Source of the DNA: Nautiliaceae bacterium
GTDB lineage: Bacteria; Campylobacterota; Campylobacteria; Campylobacterales; Nautiliaceae
Assembly: GCA_027035735.1 (NCBI GenBank)
Contig: JALVUH010000123.1
Location: forward strand, 1 to 6,512
Direction of reading: 5' to 3'
Length of the DNA stretch: 6,512 nt
The notes below the pieces were generated by a model that worked only from the letters and a program-made list of their open reading frames with translations, ran no database searches and was not told the origin of the DNA. The position numbers were made by a program, and so were the translations under genes. Positions within the stretch are counted from its first letter, which is position 1; every line of letters begins with the position of its first letter. This document shows, in pieces, positions 1 to 5,593 of this stretch.

Positions 1-558
1 TAATCTCATATTTTTAAATATATTAACTTCTCCATTATTATTTTTGGAAATGTATACATTTCCAAAATTATCAAAATAAATATGTAATCCTCTAGTAGTA
101 AGATTATATGTTTTATCTTTATACATATAAATAATATTTGTAATATTAAAATGAGATAAATTAGCATCAGGATCTGATGTTAATGAATTATAATTTCCAT
201 TTATATATTTATTTGTTAAAGGATCTTTTGCATAATCACTAACACTAATACTTCCATTTAAATCTGAATCAGTATATACTTGAATAAAAAAAGTATTCTT
301 TGTAGTTTTTCCAAGTTTTAACTGCCAAAATCTTCTAAACCAATATTTTGATTCATTGTTTTCTGAAGAATTGTCTGGAATTGGAATAAATTTATCATCT
401 TTAAGAGCTAAAGAATGAGTATAGTTTAAATACCTTTTTAAAGAATCCGTAGCTAATTGTAATTTATCATTTGGAATAGAAATATTAATACTAAAAGCTA
501 ATATTGCTATTAAGATAATAACTATTACAAGTTCTAAAAGAGTAAAAGAAGGTTTCAA
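1..558 (-). CDS. Type II secretion/type IV pilus-like pseudopilin, 3' end beyond window
   Basis: An open frame of 186 codons runs without a stop to the left edge, so the C-terminus is missing. It begins (M)KPS-FTLLELVIVI, a prepilin peptidase/N-methylation signal: a short basic leader, Phe5 as mature residue +1, Glu9 as the conserved +5 Glu, then a hydrophobic helix to about residue 26. The residue before the cleavage site is Ser4 rather than the usual Gly or Ala. The following region (TDSLKRYLNYTHSLALKDDKF, about 37-57; YWFRRFWQLKL, 72-82; FDNFGNVY near the end) resembles the pseudopilin-like proteins common in Campylobacterota. Residues 97-108 (DSDLNGSISVSD) fit an EF-hand-type calcium loop. 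I chose TTG at 558 because AAGAAGG lies 5 nt upstream and it gives a normal short leader; an in-frame ATG at 612 inside aclA has no ribosome binding site and gives a long lysine-rich leader. The gene starts 10 nt after aclA, probably on the same transcript. Which pilus or secretion system it serves cannot be told here. Confidence 0.8.
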   Translation of the reverse strand, partial: MKPSFTLLELVIVIILIAILAFSINISIPNDKLQLATDSLKRYLNYTHSLALKDDKFIPIPDNSSENNESKYWFRRFWQLKLGKTTKNTFFIQVYTDSDLNGSISVSDYAKDPLTNKYINGNYNSLTSDPDANLSHFNITNIIYMYKDKTYNLTTRGLHIYFDNFGNVYISKNNNGEVNIFKNMRL

Positions 559-570
559 ACTAACCTTCTT
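546..570 (-). promoter_or_regulatory. Stem-loop at the aclA/pseudopilin junction; possible translational gate or weak terminator
   Basis: On the minus strand AAGAAGGTT (570-562) and AACCTTCTT (554-546) are perfect reverse complements, giving a 9-bp stem (three G-C pairs) with a 7-nt loop AGTTTGA. The 5' arm includes the last two bases of the aclA stop codon and the pseudopilin ribosome binding site. The loop holds the TTG start codon, and the 3' arm runs into TT, making a TTTT run at 547-544. The base pairing is seen directly. Inference: ribosomes finishing aclA would melt the stem and free the site, coupling translation; alternatively the stem plus T-run could end a fraction of aclBA transcripts. 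Both roles are possible. Confidence 0.5.
564..570 (-). promoter_or_regulatory. Ribosome binding site that fixes the pseudopilin TTG start
   Basis: AAGAAGG, read on the minus strand, lies 5 nt before TTG at 558-556 and overlaps the last two bases of the aclA stop codon (571-569). It is the only purine-rich Shine-Dalgarno-like stretch near a possible start in this frame. It also forms most of the 5' arm of the stem-loop at 546-570, so it may be inaccessible unless that structure is opened. Confidence 0.6.
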
Positions 571-2419
571 ATTTGATTTCTTCAGCTTTTTCAACTTGAT
601 ATAAAATATCATCCCATGGATGTCTATACATAGGCATACCAAGTCTTTTTTCATCAAGTACATGACCTATAAATCCAATACTTCTTCCTAAAATAAAGAA
701 TGCATTTAATGTACCACTTTCAATAAATTCATCAATTTCTTTTTCACTATATCCTAATGCTCTCCACATATCTACCATTAAAATTCCAATAGTTCCATCA
801 ACATTTAAAATTAAGTTCTCTTTTTTAGAAGTTGTTTCTTTTTCAACTTCTAATGCATATTCAAGTAATGGAGTTGCTGGGAAAAATTCTTTTGCATATT
901 TTTTAAGACCTTCAACTCTTTTATCTGGATTTCTTACTGATTTGATTCTATGACCAATTCCAGGAATTGGAATACCTTGTTTTTTCATATATGCAACAAA
1001 CTCTTTTGGTGACATATTATTATCAAATGCATATTTAAAATATTTAGCAGCACCATCAATAGCACCACCAAATCTTGGACCAATTGTAAGTAATCCTGTA
1101 ACTAAGCTTTCAACTACAGATTTTCCAGCTCTTGCTGTAACTTTAGCATTATGAGCACCACTAACTGCTGGTCCGTGATCTGCTACTGTTTTGATTACTG
1201 TTTCAATAAAATCTGTTGCCCATTTAGGATATCTTTTTTTGAACCATAAAAGTGAAATAACATCACCTATGCTATATCCTGTATCTGGAGTTGCAACTTG
1301 GCTAATTGGAATTCCAGCATATACTGCTTCTTCTCCTCTGTCATCACTGATTGTACATACGAAGTTTCTTGGTTTTCTAATTTTTCCTGCTGCAAGAGCT
1401 TTAGAATAATCTTCTGGCATTGGTGGAACTTCTGGTTCTTGAATATCTTGAATAATACCTTTACCTTTTAATTCTTCATAAACTCCTCTAATTACATGAG
1501 GTAAATCATTGAAGTTATCTGGCACATGAATTCCTGCTTCTCTCATTGCTCTATTTTTAGCTTCTGCAGTTTCTTCTTCTGCATTTGCAGATGCACCTGC
1601 ATGTCCAAATTGAACACCGCTACTAAAATGTTTAGCAATAGTACCAATACACCAACCAATTACTGGTTTTGTAATTTTACCTTCTTTAATTGCTTCAATA
1701 ATTTTATACTCTTCTCTACCACCAACTTCACCAAGTAAAATCATATATTTAATTTTTGGATTTTTTTCCATTCTAAGCATATGATCAATAAAAGTTGAAC
1801 CAACAAATCTATCACCACCAATAGCAACACCTTCTGCAATACCATCTGCATTTCTAGCAATAATATTGCTAAGTTCATTAAATAGACCACCACTTCTTGT
1901 TACAAGCCCAGCACTTCCAGGTCTATGAAGTTTTGATTTCACTATGTTTTCAATAGTACCACCAATATTTGCTACTTTAAATGCACCTGGAGCAATAGCA
2001 CCAACTGTTGCAGGACCAATGATAGTTACACCTTTTTGGCGAGCTTTTTTATTCATAAGTCTAGCAAGTCTTTCTGGAATACCCTCAGCTGTAATCATAA
2101 TTACTCTAAATTGATCCATATCAAGAGCTTCATTTGTTACATCATAAGCTGTTCTAAATGAAGCAAAGTTAAGTAATACATCAGCATTTGGATGATTTTT
2201 AACAGCTTCTGCTGTGCTTCTGTAAATTGGAATCATAACTTCATCAGTTCCAAAGAAAAATTTCTCAAATTTATTAGAACTAGTTGGAGCTACAATAGCT
2301 GCAACAGATGGTTTTTCTCTTTGAATTATATAATCATAATCAAGCATTCTTTGAATTGCAGATTTATTATTATTCCAAAATATTGCTTGTGTATCCCTTG
2401 TAAATAATTCATTAGCCAT
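569..2419 (-). CDS. aclA: ATP-citrate lyase, large (alpha) subunit
   Basis: With AclB it catalyses citrate + ATP + CoA to acetyl-CoA + oxaloacetate + ADP + Pi in the cytoplasm, the step that lets the TCA cycle run in reverse for CO2 fixation. The 616-residue length fits the large subunit of the two-gene enzyme. Residues about 1-325 are the succinyl-CoA synthetase alpha-like part: a CoA-binding fold (IIGPATVGAIAPG near 133-145, TRSGGLFNE 174-182) and the phosphohistidine motif FGHAGASA, with His273 as the expected phosphorylated residue. Residues about 350-616 are the citrate synthase-like domain, with VADHGPAVSGAHN (His415), GIGHR (His490) and NVDG (Asp541) matching the catalytic His-His-Asp set known from human ACLY. 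No key residue is missing. The ATG overlaps the aclB stop by one base (TAATG), and AAGGAG (2432-2427) lies 7 nt upstream inside aclB, so the two are co-transcribed and probably coupled. Citryl-CoA lyase or synthetase alone is ruled out because both halves are present. Confidence 0.97.
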   Translation of the reverse strand: MANELFTRDTQAIFWNNNKSAIQRMLDYDYIIQREKPSVAAIVAPTSSNKFEKFFFGTDEVMIPIYRSTAEAVKNHPNADVLLNFASFRTAYDVTNEALDMDQFRVIMITAEGIPERLARLMNKKARQKGVTIIGPATVGAIAPGAFKVANIGGTIENIVKSKLHRPGSAGLVTRSGGLFNELSNIIARNADGIAEGVAIGGDRFVGSTFIDHMLRMEKNPKIKYMILLGEVGGREEYKIIEAIKEGKITKPVIGWCIGTIAKHFSSGVQFGHAGASANAEEETAEAKNRAMREAGIHVPDNFNDLPHVIRGVYEELKGKGIIQDIQEPEVPPMPEDYSKALAAGKIRKPRNFVCTISDDRGEEAVYAGIPISQVATPDTGYSIGDVISLLWFKKRYPKWATDFIETVIKTVADHGPAVSGAHNAKVTARAGKSVVESLVTGLLTIGPRFGGAIDGAAKYFKYAFDNNMSPKEFVAYMKKQGIPIPGIGHRIKSVRNPDKRVEGLKKYAKEFFPATPLLEYALEVEKETTSKKENLILNVDGTIGILMVDMWRALGYSEKEIDEFIESGTLNAFFILGRSIGFIGHVLDEKRLGMPMYRHPWDDILYQVEKAEEIK

Positions 2420-3753
2420 TATTTCGCTCCTTTTTTGTCTTCTTCAAGTGCCATTCTTACAATATCAGTAATATGAGTTTCAGGTCCGAATACTTTAATT
2501 GGAAGTCCAAGTCTCTCAGCTGCTTCTTTAATGTCTTTTAGACCTTTTTCATAGTTTGGTCCACCTCTTCTTACATAAATTCTAACACCTACATCTTTCA
2601 TTTTGTCTGCATATTTTTCAAATGCTTGAATAATTCCTGTAAATGTTTTTGCAACATCTGTAAAGTTTGCAATAGCACCACCAATAATTAAAATTTTATC
2701 TCTACCTTTAGGGTCTTTTTCTCTTGTCATAAGATCAAGTACTGTTTCTGTGTAAAATCTTGTTTCATCAGTTGTAGGACCACCTGAATATTCACCATAA
2801 TTAGCAAGCTCTTCTACTCCACCTGCAAGATCTGCAATTGTATCAGCATAAACAACTGAAGCACCACCACCTGCAACTAATGTCCAAATTCTTCCTTTTG
2901 GATTAAGAACAGTTAATTTAAGTGAAGCACCACTTTTTGCATCAGCTTCTGCAATTGCTTTTTCTTCTGGTGATTTTTCTGGCATACCAAATGGTGTTGG
3001 GAATTCTATATCGCCCCATTTATCTTTCATTAAAAATCCTGCTGTATCATCAAGTCTTGCAACTAAATCAAGTAGATATACATTATCTCCAACAATAACA
3101 ACAGGGTTGATTTCTAAGTATGCAAAGTTTAAGTCTCTAAAAAATTTATAAAAATTAATTGCAAATTTTGCATAAGTTTCTTTTTTATCTTCTGGAATAT
3201 CAGCTGGGATATTTTCTCTAATTAATTTTTCAATTTCTTCATCAGTTGCATCAATTGGAATTTTAACTTCTGTTACTTTATCCCAGTTTTCTTCTACTTC
3301 CATACCACCATGAGCAGACATATAAAGTACATCATAATTTTCATCAAGAGTAGTTGCTGCTATATAATATTCTTCTTCTTCAGTATGTGGTGTAAAAGGT
3401 TCTACTATAAAATGAGTAAGTTCCCCTTCTTGTCCACTTAGTAATTTTACTTTTCCACTTCTTTTTTCATCAATCCATTTTGCTGCATCTTCTAAAGTCA
3501 CATCACCAGGTTTATTCACTTTAAAAAGTACTAAATTATTTTTACCTCTTTTACCAAAAAGCATATCAGGTTTAGCAACAAGAGGTTTTTCTTTTAACCA
3601 TTCATACCCAGGTTCATTTGCTTTTTCTTTTAACTCTTCTCCACTTCTTACTAAAACACTTTCAAAAGGATAATTAAGTCCACTGAAATATTTATCCCAA
3701 TTTTCTTTAAAAAGTCTTTTACCATCATATTCACGTATAGGTTTTTGAGCCAT
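2419..3753 (-). CDS. aclB: ATP-citrate lyase, small (beta) subunit
   Basis: This is the ATP-grasp and citrate-binding subunit that works with AclA in the reductive TCA cycle. The 444-residue protein resembles succinyl-CoA synthetase beta and the N-terminal part of animal ACLY. Visible ATP-grasp elements are the lysine-rich KPDMLFGKRGKNN (61-73), FIVEPF (115-120) with the acidic EEEEYY stretch (125-130), LEINPVV (213-219) and LDLVARLDDTA (228-238). The citrate-binding half carries GGGASVVYADT (295-305), ANYGEYSGGPT (317-327), IGGAIANFTDV (357-367) and VRRGGPNYEKGL (394-405), all near-identical to ACLY signatures. It ends with a basic KKGAK tail. The ATG at 3753 has AAGGAG (3764-3759) 5 nt upstream. 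It is the first gene of the aclBA pair, with a likely promoter in the 79 bases upstream. The symbol follows the usual convention that the smaller subunit is AclB; some records swap the names. Confidence 0.96.
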   Translation of the reverse strand: MAQKPIREYDGKRLFKENWDKYFSGLNYPFESVLVRSGEELKEKANEPGYEWLKEKPLVAKPDMLFGKRGKNNLVLFKVNKPGDVTLEDAAKWIDEKRSGKVKLLSGQEGELTHFIVEPFTPHTEEEEYYIAATTLDENYDVLYMSAHGGMEVEENWDKVTEVKIPIDATDEEIEKLIRENIPADIPEDKKETYAKFAINFYKFFRDLNFAYLEINPVVIVGDNVYLLDLVARLDDTAGFLMKDKWGDIEFPTPFGMPEKSPEEKAIAEADAKSGASLKLTVLNPKGRIWTLVAGGGASVVYADTIADLAGGVEELANYGEYSGGPTTDETRFYTETVLDLMTREKDPKGRDKILIIGGAIANFTDVAKTFTGIIQAFEKYADKMKDVGVRIYVRRGGPNYEKGLKDIKEAAERLGLPIKVFGPETHITDIVRMALEEDKKGAK

Positions 3754-3780
3754 TAATACTCCTTACATTTTATTTTGAAA

Positions 3781-3786
3781 ATTGTA
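3781..3786 (-). promoter_or_regulatory. Probable -10 element of the aclBA promoter
   Basis: In the 79-base gap before aclB (3754-3832) the minus strand carries TACAAT (3786-3781), five of six matches to TATAAT. It would place a start about 6-7 nt downstream and a leader of roughly 20 nt ending in the aclB ribosome binding site. I see no good -35 hexamer 17 nt upstream, only A/T-rich sequence; Campylobacterota sigma-70 promoters are known often to lack a conserved -35. Other TATA-like words in the gap (TATAAA, TATAGA) are weaker candidates. I see no convincing terminator between the membrane gene and aclB, so read-through from upstream is also possible. Confidence 0.4.
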
Positions 3787-3832
3787 TCATTAATAAATTT
3801 AACTTTTCTATAATTTTTATTTATAACTGATA

Positions 3833-4981
3833 TTATTTTTTTAAAGTGTTAAGATTTGAAACATTAATGTCTAAAATCTTTTTTTTATTGTGAAAAATTG
3901 AAACTTTATTTCTTTTAATTGAATAATTTAAATAATAATTGTTTCCCAATTTAATTCCATAAAATTTTAAAGATTGACAGAGATATTCATTATTGCACTT
4001 TAAATAATTAATATCTCTTTTCTTTAAAATTTTTGCTAAATTTTTTATAAAATAAAAACTATTACTTAAATTTCTAGCTGGAGTATATTGATTTAAAAAA
4101 AGTGCAATATCAAAAATAATCATAGTAAAAAAAAGAAAAACAAAAAGTAATTTATAACTTTTTCTAAATCTTGGAAGTCGCACTTTATAAGAATTCAAAA
4201 ATACCTTAATCATATATATTACATAAGGCAATACAAAAGGAGCATAATCATCTATTTTTATTCTTTGTCTAAAAGATAAAATTATTGAAAGTAAAAAACT
4301 AAAAGCTCCTATAAAAAATAAAACATCTTTTTTTAAAAAAAAACCTTTATATATAGTATATAAAAAATAAACAAATACAAATGGAGAAAAAATAAGAATA
4401 TAAGTTCCTAATACATCTAAAAAATATCCTTTTGGTTTACCATGAATTTTATAATCAAAATAATTTGCATTAACTGCTAATAAAATAAGAGAAAAAATCA
4501 AAAGTTTTGTATCTTTTTTATAAATGGCATAGAAAATTAATGCAAAATATAAAGCAATAAAACTATAGTCAATAAATACATAAAAAATTAAAAGAATATA
4601 AGAAATAAGTTTATATTTTTTAAAAGTATAAATATAAAGAAGAGTAAAAAATATTAAAAAAATTGATTTATTTATAATAATACTTGAGATAATAAATCCA
4701 GGAATAAAAATAAAAATCAAAGTTGAAAAATATTTATATTTACTTTTTAAATAAATCCCGCTTAAATCTAAAAATAAGATTAAAGAAAAAAATGAAAACA
4801 CCAAAGGTATTAATCTGAGAATAAAATCATTATTAATATGAAATAAATTAAAAATAACTTTAAGAATATAAAACTTATCAATGCTTGCAGCTTCTATTAT
4901 AGAAAAAGATAAAAAATGAATTCCGTACCAATATAAAAACAGATAATAAATAAAAATTATAGGCCAAAAAATATATTTCAT
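3833..4981 (-). CDS. Multi-spanning membrane protein, possibly a GT-C (PMT/ArnT-like) glycosyltransferase
   Basis: The protein has 382 residues and is dominated by Ile, Leu, Phe, Tyr and Lys. Hydrophobic segments lie roughly at 4-26, 55-72, 82-101, 104-120, 124-150, 158-170, 190-211, 219-236, 246-262 and 277-296, so about 9-11 membrane spans. A basic loop (about 264-276, RLPRFRK) precedes the last span, and a soluble tail (about 300-382) contains Cys329 and Cys335. The organisation recalls PMT/ArnT-type enzymes that use lipid-linked sugars: first span, then a loop with an acidic residue (Glu30-Ala), then a LRLIPLVFSFFSLILF segment and a tail with an ILKKRDINYL...LKFYGI pattern. This is fold-level resemblance only, and I cannot name a substrate. 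The ATG overlaps the amidotransferase stop (ATGA, 4981-4978). No G occurs in the 18 bases before the start, so there is no Shine-Dalgarno site and translation probably depends on coupling. It is visibly more A/T-rich than aclBA and carries a T9A7 run at codons 213-218. Confidence 0.75.
   Translation of the reverse strand: MKYIFWPIIFIYYLFLYWYGIHFLSFSIIEAASIDKFYILKVIFNLFHINNDFILRLIPLVFSFFSLILFLDLSGIYLKSKYKYFSTLIFIFIPGFIISSIIINKSIFLIFFTLLYIYTFKKYKLISYILLIFYVFIDYSFIALYFALIFYAIYKKDTKLLIFSLILLAVNANYFDYKIHGKPKGYFLDVLGTYILIFSPFVFVYFLYTIYKGFFLKKDVLFFIGAFSFLLSIILSFRQRIKIDDYAPFVLPYVIYMIKVFLNSYKVRLPRFRKSYKLLFVFLFFTMIIFDIALFLNQYTPARNLSNSFYFIKNLAKILKKRDINYLKCNNEYLCQSLKFYGIKLGNNYYLNYSIKRNKVSIFHNKKKILDINVSNLNTLKK
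4328..4343 (-). repeat. Homopolymer tract T9A7 inside the membrane-protein gene
   Basis: Read on the coding strand, nine T (4343-4335) are followed by seven A (4334-4328), spanning codons 213-218 (Gly-Phe-Phe-Leu-Lys-Lys). Such runs are known sites of polymerase slippage and contain the slippery heptamer form T TTA AAA. The annotated frame is open through it. Slippage would cut the protein in its later half, before the last membrane spans. In so A/T-rich a gene the run may be mere composition. Confidence 0.5.
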
Positions 4982-5541
4982 AATTTTAAAAAATTATTAA
5001 TGATTTCTTTACCATATTCACTCATAATAGATTCAGGATGAAATTGAACTCCATAAATCGGTCTATCTTTAATTCTTAAAGACATTATTTCATTATCATC
5101 CAAACTATAGGATGTTGGAATTATATTTTCTGGTAAATTTTTTGGATTAACTACTAAAGAGTGATATCTTGTAACTCTAAAACTTTCAGGCAATCCTTCA
5201 AAAATATCATCTTTTTTTGTTATTTTAATATTTGAAGTTTTTCCATGCATTAAATTTTTTGCTCTAACTACCTCACCTCCAAACGCATAAGCAATTGATT
5301 GATGTCCAAGACAAACTCCAAGAATTGGCTTATTAATTTTTTTAATAACTTCTACACTCACTCCAGCTTCTTTTGGAGTTGATGGACCAGGAGATATTAT
5401 AATTTTTTCTGGATTTAATTTTTTAATTTCTTCTACACTCATTTCATCATTTCTTATAACTTTTAAATTAGCACCAAGTTCAAGGCAATATTGAACAATG
5501 TTGTACGTAAAAGAATCATAATTATCTATCATTAAAATCAT
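4978..5541 (-). CDS. trpG/pabA: Class I glutamine amidotransferase, TrpG/PabA type
   Basis: This is the small subunit that hydrolyses glutamine and passes ammonia to a chorismate-using partner, anthranilate synthase TrpE or aminodeoxychorismate synthase PabB. At 187 residues it is the normal single-domain length. The opening MILMIDNYDSFTYN is typical of this group. The oxyanion/glutamine-binding loop is SPGPSTP (50-56), the nucleophile is Cys77 in GVCLGHQS, and GVQFHPES supplies His168 and Glu170 to complete the triad. MHGK (98-101) and RYHSL (125-129) are further family blocks. The first ATG (5541) has AAAGG (5552-5548) 6 nt upstream, better placed than the Met4 alternative. No trpE, trpD or pabB is visible nearby, so the partner is undecided; one subunit serving both pathways is well known in bacteria. 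It overlaps the downstream membrane gene by 4 nt and diverges from metF. Confidence 0.93.
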   Translation of the reverse strand: MILMIDNYDSFTYNIVQYCLELGANLKVIRNDEMSVEEIKKLNPEKIIISPGPSTPKEAGVSVEVIKKINKPILGVCLGHQSIAYAFGGEVVRAKNLMHGKTSNIKITKKDDIFEGLPESFRVTRYHSLVVNPKNLPENIIPTSYSLDDNEIMSLRIKDRPIYGVQFHPESIMSEYGKEIINNFLKL

Positions 5542-5569
5542 TAACTGCCTTTTTTGTAAAAATTATATT
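5541..5569 (+). promoter_or_regulatory. Probable promoter of the metF-type gene
   Basis: TTAACT (5541-5546; four of six matches to TTGACA) and TATATT (5564-5569; five of six matches to TATAAT) are separated by exactly 17 nt on the plus strand. Transcription would start near 5576, leaving a short leader containing AAGGG (5584-5588), whose last G is 5 nt before the ATG at 5594. The -35 overlaps the amidotransferase start codon and the -10 overlaps the opposing TATAAT. I see no obvious operator palindrome or riboswitch in the 52-base gap. Confidence 0.45.
5562..5567 (-). promoter_or_regulatory. Probable -10 element for the trpG/pabA-membrane gene operon
   Basis: A perfect TATAAT on the minus strand lies about 20 nt before the amidotransferase ATG, giving a leader of roughly 13-15 nt that still includes the AAAGG ribosome binding site. 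The candidate -35 position holds only TTCCCT, a poor match, as is common in this phylum. It overlaps the -10 element proposed for the divergent metF gene, so the two promoters may compete for polymerase. Confidence 0.5.
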
Positions 5570-5593
5570 AAAATTTCATCAAAAAGGGAATTT

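Noticed and set aside
601..612. In-frame ATG at 612 as the pseudopilin start
   Set aside because: It lies within aclA with no spaced ribosome binding site and gives an 18-residue longer lysine-rich leader; TTG at 558 has AAGAAGG at 5 nt and a normal short leader.
1191..2407. Three plus-strand open frames of about 70 codons (1191-1409, 1526-1738, 2192-2407)
   Set aside because: They lie antisense inside aclA, whose catalytic motifs are intact. Their translations are low-complexity (Cys/Phe/Asn/Ser-rich) with no recognisable motif, as expected of shadows of a strongly biased A/T-rich gene.
2402..2424. AT-only inverted repeat AAATAAT/ATTATTT around the aclA start
   Set aside because: Seven A-T pairs with a 9-nt loop are weak and easily arise by chance in this composition; it lies downstream of the clear AAGGAG ribosome binding site and would melt during coupled translation.
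3754..3832. Possible terminator between the membrane gene and aclB
   Set aside because: The only pairing seen (TTATAA with TTATAG) is imperfect, has no G-C core and no following T-run, so it is not a credible intrinsic terminator.
4100..4150. A-rich run with spaced G and C as a regulatory or repeat element
   Set aside because: It encodes a continuous Phe/Leu/Val/Lys-rich stretch at the start of the last membrane span; the pattern is explained by A/T-rich codons.
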